From CAWFLT01 sp963816795 (GTDB taxonomy: Bacteria; Acidobacteriota; Vicinamibacteria; Vicinamibacterales; SCN-69-37), in contig CAWFLT010000007.1 in NCBI GenBank assembly GCA_963816795.1, forward strand, positions 81,827-145,826: a DNA stretch of 64,000 nt. Reading direction: 5' to 3'. The notes below the pieces were generated by a model. The model worked only from the letters and a program-made list of their open reading frames with translations, was not told the DNA's origin and searched no databases. Within the stretch, counting starts at the first letter, position 1. Each line of letters starts with the position of its first letter. The position numbers were made by a program, and so were the translations under genes. Shown in pieces: positions 48,995 through 61,642 of this stretch.

Positions 48995-50019
48995 GCACCG
49001 TCGCCGTTCTTGGCGGCGCCGGGTACGTCGGCAGCCACGCCGTCAAAGCGCTCGCCGGTGCCGGGTACGACGTGGTGGTGTACGACAATCTGTCCGCCGG
49101 CCATGCCGAAGCCGTGGAGCGACTGGCCGCGGCGTTTCCGGCGCGGTCGATCCGCCTGGTGACGGGCGATATCCTCGACGAGCCGGCGGTCCTGGCGATG
49201 CTGCGATCGTCAGGCGCAACCGCCGTCATGCACTTTGCGGCCCGGCTCCTGGTGGGGGAGTCGGTCCGCGAGCCGATCGGCTACTATCGCGCCAACGTCG
49301 GAGGCACCATGAGCGTGTTCGGCGCGATGGCAGAGGCCGGAGTGAAACGGCTGGTCTTCTCGTCAACCTGCGCGACGTTCGGCGAGCCGATCGGCGACAC
49401 GATCGACGAGACGCATCCGCAGCGGCCGATCAACACCTACGGCGAAACCAAGTTGGCGATCGAGCGCGCCCTCCCGCACGTCGAGCGCGCGACCGGCCTG
49501 CGATCGGTCACGCTGCGCTACTTCAATGCCGCCGGCGCCGATCCCGATGGGCTCATCGGCGAAGATCACCAGCCGGAGGAGCATCTGATTCCGCTCGCGA
49601 TTGCTGCGCTGCGGGGCGGGAAGCCGCTGACCATCTTCGGCGACGACTACCCGACGCCTGACGGCACGTGCGTCCGCGACTACGTGCACGTCGCCGACCT
49701 GGCCGACGCGCACGTCGCGTCGTTGCGGCGGCTCGAGGCCGGCGGCGCGTCGGCGCAGTTCAACCTCGGCACCGGCAACGGCATGTCGGTGCGGCAGGTC
49801 ATCGACGCGGTCTCTGCGGTCGCCGGCCGGACGGTGCCGCACACGGTCGGCGCGAGACGCCCCGGCGATCCCGCACGGCTCGTCGCCTCAAACGAACGCG
49901 CCCGCCGCGACCTCCAGTGGGAGCCGCGACTGGGCGCGCTGCGTTCGATTGTCGACACGGCCTGGCGGTGGCACGAACGCCATCCGCATGGCTACGGCAG
50001 CCCGCGGCCAATCGAGTGA
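48991..50019 (+). CDS. galE: UDP-glucose 4-epimerase
   Basis: 342 residues. VAVLGGAGYVGSHAVKALA (NAD site), STCATFGEPIGDTIDETHPQ with the catalytic Ser/Thr region, INTYGETKLAIERALPHVE (Tyr-x3-Lys), LRYFNAAGADPDGLIGEDH, EHLIPLAIAALRG and YPTPDGTCVRDYVHVADLAD. It interconverts UDP-glucose and UDP-galactose, so the polysaccharide may contain galactose. Start overlaps the ugd stop (ATGA); stop overlaps the exporter start (GTGA). Confidence 0.95.
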   Translation: MSTVAVLGGAGYVGSHAVKALAGAGYDVVVYDNLSAGHAEAVERLAAAFPARSIRLVTGDILDEPAVLAMLRSSGATAVMHFAARLLVGESVREPIGYYRANVGGTMSVFGAMAEAGVKRLVFSSTCATFGEPIGDTIDETHPQRPINTYGETKLAIERALPHVERATGLRSVTLRYFNAAGADPDGLIGEDHQPEEHLIPLAIAALRGGKPLTIFGDDYPTPDGTCVRDYVHVADLADAHVASLRRLEAGGASAQFNLGTGNGMSVRQVIDAVSAVAGRTVPHTVGARRPGDPARLVASNERARRDLQWEPRLGALRSIVDTAWRWHERHPHGYGSPRPIE

Positions 50020-51786
50020 ACGCATTCCTGCGCCTGCTGCGCTACGCCGCTCCGTACAAAGGGCGGCTCATCGTTGCCCTCGCGGCGATGATTGTCTACG
50101 CGGCAGGCTCGGTCGGACTCGCGGCGCTCATCAAGCAGATTCTCGATAACGTCCTGGTCGCCGGATCCGGCGTTCAGCGCGTCGCTGCGCTGATTCTCGG
50201 CGCGTATTTCCTGAAGGGCGTCGGCGGCTACGTCTCCACCTATGTGATGACCGACGTCGGCCAGCGCGTCGTCATGGACGTCCGGCAGCGCCTCTTCCGC
50301 CATCTGCTGGATCAATCCGCCGCGTTCTTTGCCCGGCGCACGTCGGGGCAGTTGATGTCGCGGCTGACGAACGACGTCGTCGCAGGTGCAGCTGGCGGTC
50401 TCGGAAACCGCGCCGGACCTGCTTCGAGAGTCGCTGTCGCTCGTCGGGTTCGCCGCGTATCTCTTCTATCTGGACTGGCGCCTGGCGATCGTCTGCATGA
50501 CGGCCGCCCCGCTCGTCGTCTATCCGCTGGTGCGACTCGGCCAGCGCGTGCGGCGGACGACACGGCGCGGACAGGAGGAGCTGGCGCACCTGACGCACCT
50601 GGCGACGGAAGGGCTGACCGGCCACCGGATCGTCAAAGCCTTCGGTGCCGAGCGCCGCGAGGAGGCCCGGTTCGGCGCGGCCTCGCGTGAGTTGTACCGC
50701 ACGAACATGAAGATCACCGGTGCGGTGGCCGCGCTCCCGCCGATGATGGAGTTCATCGGTGGCGTCGCCGCGGTGGGCGCGCTGGTGTACGGCACCAGCC
50801 GCATCGCGAGCGGCGACATGACGCTTGGCGATTTCACGTCGTTCCTCGCGGCCGCGTTCATGATGTACGGACCGCTGAAGAAACTGAGCCGAGTAAACGC
50901 CAGTCTCCAGCAGACGATCGTCGCCTCCGAACGGATCTTCGAAACTCTCGACACCCACACCGAAGTACGCGAGGCGCCGGACGCGCCCGCGATTGCGCGG
51001 CTGCATACGGCGGTGACCTTCAGGGACGTCGGCTTTGCCTACGAGGACGCCCCCAGCCGCTTTGTCCTGCGCCATGCCGCATTCCAAGTCAAGGCTGGCC
51101 AGCTGGCGGCTCTCGTCGGGTTGAGCGGCGCGGGCAAGACGACGCTCGTGAATCTGCTGCCGCGCTTCTATGATGTGACGGAAGGCCGCATCGAATTCGA
51201 CGGTGTCGATATCCGGACCGTGTCGTTGCGATCGCTTCGCGATCAGATCGCGCTGGTCACGCAGGAGACCCTGCTCTTTGACGACACGATTGCCGGCAAC
51301 ATCGCCTACGGACGCCCCGGCGCGTCGGCGGATGAAATCGAAGCGGCGGCCCGGGCGGCGCACGCGCACGAGTTCATCGTCCGTCTCGACGGTCGATACC
51401 AGGCGCGCATCGGGGAACGGGGACAGCGGCTCTCGGGCGGTCAGCGGCAACGGCTGGCGATCGCGCGCGCGATTCTCAAGGACTCGCCGCTGCTGCTGCT
51501 CGATGAAGCGACCTCGTCGCTCGACGCCGAATCCGAGTTGCTGGTGCAGGATGCCCTGGTCAACCTCATGAGGAACCGGACGACGTTTGTGATTGCCCAC
51601 CGGCTCTCAACCGTACGCCGCGCGGACTTGATCATCGCGCTCGAAAAGGGCCGGGTCGCCGAGATCGGCACCCACGACGAGCTCGTGGCGCATCCGGGTG
51701 GCGTCTACGCTCGGCTCTATGCGCTTCAAGCGTTCGAAGATCGTCGCCCGGTGGACGACGAGGCCAGCAGAGGAGTGACGTCGTGA
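50016..51786 (+). CDS. MsbA-like ABC exporter (permease-ATPase fusion, frameshifted)
   Basis: About 590 residues from GTG 50016. Transmembrane half: LLRYAAPYKGRLIVALAAM, FFARRTSGQLMSRLTND. ATPase half: Walker A VGLSGAGKTTLVNLLPRFYD, Q-loop ALVTQETLLFDDTIAGNIAY, signature ERGQRLSGGQRQRLAIARAI, Walker B LLLLDEATSSLD, and the H-switch FVIAHRLS. One extra base near 50385 breaks the permease before the conserved AVSETAPDLLRESLSL. It may export lipid A or a lipid-linked saccharide; its place next to ugd-galE favours the latter (inference). Confidence 0.93.
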
Positions 51787-52676
51787 TTCGTTCGATGACG
51801 GGGTTCGCGGCGGTCGGCCGCGAGGAGAACGGCGACAAGGTCAACATCACCGTCAAGTCGGTGAACCACAGGTTTCTGGACATCGCCATGCGGGTGCCGC
51901 AGTCCCTCGGCGCGCTCGAGAGCCGGATCCGCGCCGTGCTGCAGCAGCGGCTGACCCGGGGCCGGGTCGAAGTCTCGCTGTCGGTCGAGACCACCGCGGC
52001 GCCGGCTCGCGACGTGGTCCTCGACGAGGGATTGCTGGATCGCATCGCGCAGGCGCTCGACGCCGCCCGGGCACGTGGCCTCGTGACGGGCACCCTGAGT
52101 GTGTCGGATGTCCTCCGCCTGCCGCAGGTGCTGGATATCCGTCAGAAAGGCGAGGGCACTGCGGCTGGAGTGTCAGAGCCACTCGCCCGGTTAGTGGATC
52201 ACACGATCCGCGTCGCGGTCGACGCGCTCGTCGCGATGCGCGAGACTGAGGGCGGCTTTCTCGAGGCAGACATCTCGGCGCGGCTGGCGACGATGGCGGG
52301 GTTTGTCGACGAGCTCGAGCAGCTCGCGCGCGAGGGCCAGCGGCAGCTCGAGCATCACCTGCGCGAGCGGTTGGCGGCGCTGCCGAACGATGTGACGGGC
52401 GACCCGGCCGCCCTCGCTCAGGAGGTTGTCCGGTTCGTCGCGCGATCGGATGTCGACGAGGAGATCGTTCGCCTGCGCGGCCACTTCGAGCACTGGCGCC
52501 AGCTGACGGTTGCGGCCGAGCCGTGTGGCCGCAAACTCGATTTTCTCGTCCAGGAGATGAATCGCGAGATCAACACGATCGGCTCGAAAGTCGAGAGCGC
52601 CAAGGGGACCGAGGTCGTGATTTCGGCCAAGGCCGAGCTCGAACGCGTCCGGGAGCAGATTCAGAATGTCGAGTGA
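51783..52676 (+). CDS. yicC: YicC family endoribonuclease
   Basis: 297 residues from GTG 51783. MIRSMTGFAAVGREENGDKV and NITVKSVNHRFLDIAMRVPQ are the family start; FLVQEMNREINTIGSKVESA and the C-terminal ELERVREQIQNVE are conserved. YicC proteins are RNases linked to stress and stationary-phase RNA decay. It overlaps the exporter upstream and guanylate kinase downstream (11 bp). The yicC-gmk-rpoZ order is a widely conserved bacterial arrangement. Confidence 0.95.
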   Translation: MIRSMTGFAAVGREENGDKVNITVKSVNHRFLDIAMRVPQSLGALESRIRAVLQQRLTRGRVEVSLSVETTAAPARDVVLDEGLLDRIAQALDAARARGLVTGTLSVSDVLRLPQVLDIRQKGEGTAAGVSEPLARLVDHTIRVAVDALVAMRETEGGFLEADISARLATMAGFVDELEQLAREGQRQLEHHLRERLAALPNDVTGDPAALAQEVVRFVARSDVDEEIVRLRGHFEHWRQLTVAAEPCGRKLDFLVQEMNREINTIGSKVESAKGTEVVISAKAELERVREQIQNVE

Positions 52677-53304
52677 TTCCGCTCTCGATCGCGGCCTGCT
52701 GTTTGTCGTATCCGCTCCCTCGGCGACCGGCAAGACGACCGTCGTCGATCGGCTCGTCGAAGTGTGTCCGACGCTGGTCCGCTCGCGCTCCTACACGTCG
52801 CGGGCCGCGCGCGCGGGCGAGCAGGATGGTGTGGACTACAACTTCGTCACCCGGCCGGCGTTCGACGGTATGGTCGAGCGCGGGGAGTTCCTCGAGTGGG
52901 CGGACGTCTTCGGCAACCGTTACGGCACCACGCGTCGCGACACCGAGGCGCTGCTCTCCGCCGGGAGTGACGTCGTGCTCGTGATCGACGTCCAGGGCGC
53001 CCGGCAGGTCCGGCCGCTGGCGAGCGGCGCGGTCAGCGTGTTCGTCCTGCCGCCGTCCTTTGCCGCGCTCGAACTGCGGCTGCGGGAACGCAGCCAGGAC
53101 CCGAACGAGGCCATCGAGCGGCGCCTCGCCGCGGCTCGGACCGAGGTGTCCGCGGTGGACGAATATGACTACGTCGTCATCAATGACGACCTCGAGCGCT
53201 GTGTCAAGGAACTGGCGGCCATCGTCACCGCGGAACGCGCCCGTCGCGCCCGCCGCCGCACGGCGATCGAGCCGATTCTGCAGACATTCAGGGATCGGCG
53301 GTAG
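52666..53304 (+). CDS. gmk: Guanylate kinase
   Basis: 212 residues. P-loop FVVSAPSATGKTTVVDRLVE, SYTSRAARAGEQDGVDYNFV (GMP site), VERGEFLEWADVFGNRYGTT and VVLVIDVQGARQVRPLASGA. It phosphorylates GMP to GDP. The first Gly of the usual GPSG is replaced by Ala (APSATGKT), still compatible with a P-loop. Overlaps yicC by 11 bp. Confidence 0.96.
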   Translation: MSSDSALDRGLLFVVSAPSATGKTTVVDRLVEVCPTLVRSRSYTSRAARAGEQDGVDYNFVTRPAFDGMVERGEFLEWADVFGNRYGTTRRDTEALLSAGSDVVLVIDVQGARQVRPLASGAVSVFVLPPSFAALELRLRERSQDPNEAIERRLAAARTEVSAVDEYDYVVINDDLERCVKELAAIVTAERARRARRRTAIEPILQTFRDRR

Positions 53305-53313
53305 CCAAGACCT

Positions 53314-53322
53314 TGCTAGGAT
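53314..53322 (+). promoter_or_regulatory. Candidate extended -10 before rpoZ
   Basis: TGC-TAGGAT, identical to the extended -10 before the carboxypeptidase gene, lies 22 bp before the rpoZ start. No -35 is evident, so this may be a weak internal promoter. Confidence 0.3.
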
Positions 53323-53343
53323 CTAGAGAGGAGAGACACAGAC

Positions 53344-53535
53344 GTGGCTGAAACAAAGACTGTTGCCCGAAGCAAGAACGCATTCGAGTTCGTGACGGTG
53401 GCGTCGGCGCGCGCCAAGCAGTTGCTCCAGGGCTGCGTGCCGAAGGTCGAGGGGTCGCCGAAGCTGGCCCGACGCGCCGTGCAGGAAGTGTCCACGGGCG
53501 CAGTGTCGCGCGTGGAACCGACGCCGACCGAGTAG
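53344..53535 (+). CDS. rpoZ: RNA polymerase omega subunit
   Basis: 63 residues from GTG with a strong GAGAGGAGAG. NAFEFVTVASARAKQLLQGC is the conserved omega helix segment (usual form RFELVLVAAKRARQL), and KLARRAVQEVSTGAVSRVE matches the second helix. It stabilises beta-prime in RNA polymerase. Position between gmk and coaBC is typical. Shorter than enterobacterial omega, as usual in this group. Confidence 0.88.
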   Translation: MAETKTVARSKNAFEFVTVASARAKQLLQGCVPKVEGSPKLARRAVQEVSTGAVSRVEPTPTE

Positions 53536-53539
53536 GCCG

Positions 53540-54754
53540 ATGGCGTTCGTCGGGCTTGGCGTCACCGGCGGGATCGGCGCCTACAAGGCGGTCGAGGTCG
53601 CGCGGTTGCTGCAGCAGCGGGGGCACCGCGTTCGCGCGATGCTCACGCGCAACGCCCGCCGCTTCGTCGGTCCGCTCACGTTCGAGGCCATCACTCGCGA
53701 ACCGGTCATCACGAGCCAGTTTGCGCCCGGGATGAACTCGGACATCGAGCACATCGCGCTCGCGTCGGGCATCGACGTGCTGCTGGTCGCGCCCGCCACC
53801 GCCAACGCGATCGCCAAGTTCGCCGGCGGGATCGCCGACGACTTCCTGTCTGCGCTCTATCTCGCCACGCGCGCCCCGGTGCTCCTCGCGCCGGCCATGA
53901 ACACCAACATGTGGGAGCACGAGGCGACGAAGGAAAACGTGCGCCGGCTGGCCGCGCGCGGCGACCGCTTCGTCGATCCTGGCGAGGGCTACCTCGCCTG
54001 CGGCTGGATCGGGAAAGGCCGGCTCGCCGAGCCCGCCGACATCGTCCGGGCCGTCGACCGCCTGCTCGGCCAGCGGCGGTCGTGGACTGGCCGGCGTGTG
54101 CTCGTCACGGCCGGACCGACCTACGAGGATCTCGATCCCGTCAGATTCATCGGCAACCGGTCGAGCGGCCGGATGGGCTTTGCGCTGGCCGACGAAGCCG
54201 CGCGCCGCGGCGCCGAGGTGGTGCTGATCAGCGGCCCGACGTCCGTGACGCCGCCGCCCGTCTCGGAGCTCGTGCGCGTCCGCAGCGCGCGTGAGATGCA
54301 TGCGGCCGTGCTGGCGCGCGCGTCTCAGACCGACGTCGTCATCATGGCCGCGGCCGTGGCTGACTACACTCCCGTTGCCGGTGCCGCGGCCGCGAAGATC
54401 GAAAAGCGCGGCGACCTGTCCGTCGCGCTGGAGCGGACCCCGGACATCCTCGCGGAGCTTGGCGCTCGCCGGAGCGGCGCCGATCGCCCGGTGCTGATCG
54501 GGTTTGCCGCCCAGACCGGCGACCCGACGGCGGCCGCGCGGCGCAAGCTCGACGGCAAACGGGTCGACCTGATCGTGGCCAACGACGTCACCGCGCCAGG
54601 CGCCGGTTTCGATGTCGAGACCAATCAGGTCACCCTCATCTCGCAGGATCGTACTGAGGCACTGCCGTTGCAGTCCAAAGCGGACGTCGCGACCGCGGTG
54701 CTCGATCGCGTCGAGCAACTCCTCACGCTTTCCGCCAGCCCGGCCGCGCGATGA
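53540..54754 (+). CDS. coaBC: Bifunctional phosphopantothenoylcysteine decarboxylase/synthetase
   Basis: 404 residues. CoaC half: VGLGVTGGIGAYKAVEVARL, DIEHIALASGIDVLLVAPAT, ANAIAKFAGGIADDFLSALY and APAMNTNMWEHEAT. CoaB half: VLVTAGPTYEDLDPVRFIGN, RSSGRMGFALADEAARRGAE, AAAVADYTP, IGFAAQTGDPTAAARRKLDG and ANDVTAPGAGF. It makes 4'-phosphopantetheine in coenzyme A synthesis using CTP and cysteine. Stop overlaps the UDG start. Confidence 0.96.
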   Translation: MAFVGLGVTGGIGAYKAVEVARLLQQRGHRVRAMLTRNARRFVGPLTFEAITREPVITSQFAPGMNSDIEHIALASGIDVLLVAPATANAIAKFAGGIADDFLSALYLATRAPVLLAPAMNTNMWEHEATKENVRRLAARGDRFVDPGEGYLACGWIGKGRLAEPADIVRAVDRLLGQRRSWTGRRVLVTAGPTYEDLDPVRFIGNRSSGRMGFALADEAARRGAEVVLISGPTSVTPPPVSELVRVRSAREMHAAVLARASQTDVVIMAAAVADYTPVAGAAAAKIEKRGDLSVALERTPDILAELGARRSGADRPVLIGFAAQTGDPTAAARRKLDGKRVDLIVANDVTAPGAGFDVETNQVTLISQDRTEALPLQSKADVATAVLDRVEQLLTLSASPAAR

Positions 54755-55499
54755 TCGATCGCCGCGCCGTTGCCGGGCATCTCCGCCTGTATGCCGAGTG
54801 GGGCGTTGCCGGAGTTTCGCGCCGCAGTGAATGGCGACGGCGCGAAAGCCGAGGCCCAGGGCCAAGGGCCCAAGGCCCAGGAAGAGCTTCTGGTTGTCCC
54901 GATGTCGGCCGAAGCCGTGTCTGCCCCCTTGGCCCTGGGCCCTGGGCCTTTGGCCTCGAACGCGGCGGCAGGTCTCCAGACCCTGAGAGATCACATCGGT
55001 CCCTGCACGCGCTGCAAATTGCACAAGCTCGGACGCCGTCAGGTCGTGTTCGGCGTCGGCAATCCCGACGCGGCGCTGATGTTCATCGGCGAAGCGCCGG
55101 GCGCGGACGAAGATCTGAAAGGGGAGCCGTTCGTCGGCGCGGCGGGCCAGCTCCTCACCAAGATCATCGGCGCCATCGGGCTGCAGCGGAGCGATGTCTA
55201 CATCGCGAACGTGATCAAATGCCGCCCGCCGTCGAATCGCAACCCCGAGCCCGATGAAGTCGCCACCTGCGAGCCGTTCCTGAACGAGCAGATTGATCTC
55301 ATCCGGCCGCGCGTGATCGTCGCGCTCGGCGCCTTCGCGGCCCATACGCTGTTGAAGACCGACGCGCCGATTTCGCGGCTCCGGGGCCGCGTGCACGACT
55401 ATCGCGGCGGCGCCAAGCTGATCCCCACGTTCCATCCCGCCTTCCTGCTGCGCACGCCCGAGCGCAAGCGCGACGTGTGGGAAGACATGAAGAAGGTGC

Positions 55500-55525
<26 letters not shown>
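54751..55525 (+). CDS. Uracil-DNA glycosylase, family 4/5-like (frameshifted, with repeat insertion)
   Basis: About 258 residues from ATG 54751. Fe-S cluster Cys in GPCTRCKLHKLGR and later KCRPPSNRNPEPDEVATCEP; motif A MFIGEAPGADEDLKGEPFVG; motif B HPAFLLRTPERK. It removes uracil from DNA. One frame change near 54815 joins the N-terminal helix region to the linker. The linker between the N-terminus and the catalytic domain contains the palindromic heptad element at 54852, read in frame as GQGPKAQEE...PLALGPGPLAS. Catalysis should not be affected. Confidence 0.93.
54852..54956. repeat. Inverted heptad repeat inside the UDG gene
   Basis: Left arm of four heptads (AGGCCCA, GGGCCAA, GGGCCCA, AGGCCCA; 54852-54879), a 49-bp core, and right arm of four heptads (TTGGCCC, TGGGCCC, TGGGCCT, TTGGCCT; 54929-54956). 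Same architecture as elements A and E but a different heptad. It lies wholly inside the glycosylase gene and stays open. Confidence 0.88.
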
Positions 55526-57744
<2,219 letters not shown>

Positions 57745-57750
57745 CAGTAG

Positions 57751-57834
57751 CAATGGGGCAATTAGGCAATGGGGCAATGGGGCAATGAAGTTCGTATTGC
57801 CTCATTCACACATTGCCTCACTGCCTCATTGCTG
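57751..57834. repeat. Inverted octad repeat, CAATGGGG type
   Basis: Left arm of five octads (CAATGGGG, CAATTAGG, CAATGGGG, CAATGGGG, CAATGAAG; 57751-57790), four-base spacer TTCG plus T, and right arm of five octads (ATTGCCTC, ATTCACAC, ATTGCCTC, ACTGCCTC, ATTGCTGC; 57795-57834). It fills the 100-bp gap between convergent priA and M50 protease genes. Period 8 rather than 7. Confidence 0.88.
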
Positions 57835-57846
57835 CTGCGAGCGGCG

Positions 57847-58840
57847 TTACCGATCTCCAATGAAGAGTTCTATCGGTACAGGCGTGAAGCAGATGATGAA
57901 GATGATGAGGGCGCAGACGGCGAGCACCTTTCGCCCGGTGCCGAGGTCCTCGTCCTCGTTGCCGATCGGCGGATGCTTGAAGCCGAGGAAGAACGCCATG
58001 ACGAGCATCATGATGGTCATGGCGATCCAGCTCATCGATCGGACCGTCAGGAGGAGTGTGACGGCGAGCGTCGCCATCGAAATCACCGCGGCCCGCTTGC
58101 CGAAGAGCGAGTAGACGATGTGGCCGCCGTCGAGCTGGCCGAACGGCAGGAGGTTGAGCGCGGTCGCGAGCATGCCCCACCAGGCCGCCATCGCCATCGG
58201 ATCCGCACCCACCGCGAGGCCGTCCGGGATTGGGCCGAAACGGAGATACGCGACCGCCTGGAACAGCAGCGGCTCGCCGAACCAGATCTGGCCTGACGTC
58301 ATCGGACGTCAGCTGCGATCGGAGCAGGCCCCAGACCAACAACGGGACGAGCGCGAGAAAGCCGGCAATCGGCCCGGCGATGCCGATGTCGAACAGCGCG
58401 TGTTTGGTCGGAATACGCTCCTTGATCCGAATCACGGCGCCGAACGTGCCGGTGAGGAGAAACGGCGCCGGCAGGAAATACGGCAAGGTCGCGTCGACGT
58501 CGTATTTGCGGCAATACCAGTAGTGGCCGAACTCGTGGCACGCCAGGATCGTGAGCAGCGGCACCGAGTACCACAGGCCCTGGAGAAATATCGGCCAGCC
58601 AAAAATCGCTGCCGGCACACGTTCACCAGCGCCCCAGAAGATCCCGAGCGCGAAAAACGACTGGTAGTACGTCGTCGTCAGGAACGTCGCCAGGAACAGC
58701 GCGATGTGTACGGTGTAGCGATGCTGGAATCGAGGCCGAGGCGGCGGCAGGCTCGCGGCCCACGGGTACGGATCCGGCAAGTCAGGCCGCGCGGGCGCCA
58801 GCCCGGCGGGCTGGGTCGAATCGTGATCGTTGTCGCTCAC
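57847..58840 (-). CDS. Site-2-protease-like membrane metallopeptidase, M50 (frameshifted)
   Basis: About 331 residues with several transmembrane helices. Zinc site in LTILACHEFGHYWYCRKYDV (HExxH) and the second ligand region in LLPFGQLDGGHIVYSLFGKR (DGGH). ALFDIGIAGPIAGFLALVPL is the typical membrane segment. One frame change near 58300 lies between the two halves; the length is a multiple of three plus one. Intramembrane cleavage of a regulatory protein is the usual role; the substrate is unknown. The gene is followed at its 3' end by the octad repeat. Confidence 0.92.
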
Positions 58841-58845
58841 CCTGG

Positions 58846-59118
58846 CTAGCCGCCGATGTTCTGAAGTTCCTTGCCCGGCTTGAAGCGGATCGTCCGCCCG
58901 GGGGGAATTCTGACTTCCGTGCCGGTCCTGGGGTTCCGGCCGATGCCTCGCTTCCGGGGTTTGACTTGAAATACGCCAAAGCCCCGGAGCTCGATCCGTT
59001 CGCCGCGCATCATCGAGGCGCGCATGGCCTCGAAGACGGCGTCCACGGCCACCTCGGCCTTGACCTTGGTGATCTCGGCCAGGCGCGACACCTCGTTCAC
59101 GATGTCGACTTTGATCAT
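58846..59118 (-). CDS. HU/IHF-family DNA-bending protein
   Basis: 90 residues. IKVDIVNEVSRLAEITKVKA, ERIELRGFGVFQVKPRKRGI, then GRNPRTGTEVRIPPGRTIRF with the conserved Pro of the beta-arm that intercalates in DNA, and KPGKELQN. It dimerises, bends DNA and compacts the nucleoid. HU versus IHF cannot be decided by eye; the ending KPGKELQNIGG resembles IHF alpha-like sequences. Upstream is the R4 repeat region, on the far side of which lies der. Confidence 0.95.
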   Translation of the reverse strand: MIKVDIVNEVSRLAEITKVKAEVAVDAVFEAMRASMMRGERIELRGFGVFQVKPRKRGIGRNPRTGTEVRIPPGRTIRFKPGKELQNIGG

Positions 59119-59212
59119 TGACTTAGCGGCTCGCCGCTTCCTGTAAGTGACAATAAAGAAACGGACTTAGGGTGTCAAGTGACGGCCTAAATGATCGACC
59201 GTTGAGCCGTGG

Positions 59213-59425
59213 ATGCGCACCCGCGGCCGAGCGCGCCGGGTGGGCCCGGTGACACCTCGCGCCGCCTTTTGGCGCGAGCCCGAGCGCGGGGGTGGGGCCG
59301 CAGACACCTCGCGCCGCCTTTTGGCGCGAGCCCGAGGCGCGCGGGGTGGGGCCGGTGACACCTCGCGCCGCCTTTGGCGCGAGCCCGAGCGCGGGGGTGG
59401 GGCCCCGCGCTGTAAGGAAAGATAC
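59213..59425. repeat. Tandem array R4 of REPIN-like units
   Basis: Three full units begin with GACACC at 59251, 59303 and 59357 after a partial unit from 59213. Each has the stem CTCGCGCC...GGCGCGAG with a GCCTTTT or GCCTTT loop, then CCCGAG, then a GGGGTGGGG block. The last ends GCGCTGTAAGGAAAGATAC. The stem differs from R3 (CAGCGCCG...CGGCGCTG) by matched changes on both sides. It lies between divergent HU and der genes. Confidence 0.92.
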
Positions 59426-59435
59426 ACTCGATGGT

Positions 59436-60788
<1,353 letters not shown>

Positions 60789-60792
60789 AACG

Positions 60793-60824
60793 AGGCACGG
60801 AGAGGCTGAGGCACGGAGAAGCCG
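60793..60824. repeat. CACGGAGA-type short repeat
   Basis: Two GAGGCACGGAGA units, 17 bp apart, follow der. Same octamer as at 22672 and 28498. No inverted arm. Confidence 0.45.
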
Positions 60825-60887
60825 TTCGAGGGCGGCTCGGGTTGTGAGCCGCCACCGCGGGCGTGCCTGCGAAGATCAGCGTTCTGT

Positions 60888-60893
60888 TATACT
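60888..60893 (+). promoter_or_regulatory. Candidate -10 (TATACT) of the MerR gene
   Basis: TGTTATACTTG, 16 bp before the GTG start of the MerR-type gene; transcription from it would leave almost no leader. No clear -35 match. Confidence 0.35.
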
Positions 60894-60908
60894 TGCGACG
60901 TTTTTGAT

Positions 60909-61442
60909 GTGACCGTGACGGCCGTCATTCCAAACCGCCCGGTATTTCGCGCGCAGGAGGTCTGCGACCTCGCTGAGTTGCAGCCGTACGTGCTGCGCAG
61001 CTGGGAAGCGGAGTTTCCTGATCTCGGCGTCGCCAAGACGGCGAACGGGCCGCGCGTGTATCGGCGCGCGGACGTCGAGCGGGTGCTGCGGCTGAAGCAT
61101 CTGATTCTGGTCGATGGCCTCACGCTCGCGGGCGCGCGGCGGCAACTGAGCCAGGAAGGGCTCGCGGCCGTCGAGAGCGACGAGACGGTGAGCGACGCCG
61201 ATGTGGCCGCGATGGTCGATCAGCAGATGCGGCAGAACGTCATGGACGTGCGCCGCGGGCTGCAGTGGATTCTGGGCGTGCTCAACGGCGAAGGCGTCTC
61301 GCCCGAAGATTTCGTGCTCGTGGCCGAGCGGCCCACTGCCAGCCGATCGGCCAGGGCCGCTGGGAAGTCACCCGCACGCAAGGTGATGCCCGGCCCGGCC
61401 GCGAAGCCGGCGAAGCGAGCCGCGAAAGGCAAGCGACGATAA
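60909..61442 (+). CDS. MerR-family transcriptional regulator
   Basis: 177 residues from GTG 60909. N-terminal winged helix-turn-helix: FRAQEVCDLAELQPYVLRSW, EAEFPDLGVAKTANGPRVYR and RADVERVLRLKHLILVDGLT with the LAGARRQL continuation. The middle (DVAAMVDQQMRQNVMDVRRG) is a short dimer helix, and the last 35 residues are Lys/Ala/Arg-rich. There is no Cys cluster for metal or redox sensing. This CarA/MlrA-like group binds operator DNA; its targets are unknown. Confidence 0.9.
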   Translation: MTVTAVIPNRPVFRAQEVCDLAELQPYVLRSWEAEFPDLGVAKTANGPRVYRRADVERVLRLKHLILVDGLTLAGARRQLSQEGLAAVESDETVSDADVAAMVDQQMRQNVMDVRRGLQWILGVLNGEGVSPEDFVLVAERPTASRSARAAGKSPARKVMPGPAAKPAKRAAKGKRR

Positions 61443-61457
61443 CGCGGTAAACTCATC

Positions 61458-61498
61458 GAGGCGCGCGTGATCCCCCGTCACGCAGACTGACGCGCCTC
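61458..61498. promoter_or_regulatory. Stable hairpin between the MerR gene and tRNA-Pro
   Basis: GAGGCGCG (61458-61465) pairs with CGCGCCTC (61491-61498), with a nested CGTGA/TCACG pair inside. It sits just before tRNA-Pro. No U-run follows, so it may be a terminator-like or processing structure rather than an intrinsic terminator. Confidence 0.4.
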
Positions 61499-61509
61499 CG
61501 CCTCACTGT

Positions 61510-61586
<77 letters not shown>

Positions 61587-61612
61587 AACATCTGCAATAG
61601 AATCAGCGAGTT

Positions 61613-61642
61613 ACGGCCTGACACCGAGTCGGGCCGTTTTTT
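61613..61642 (+). terminator. Intrinsic terminator after tRNA-Pro
   Basis: ACGGCC, a 13-base loop region, then GGCCGT followed by six T. It begins 26 bp past the tRNA, the expected place for a rho-independent terminator. Confidence 0.78.
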
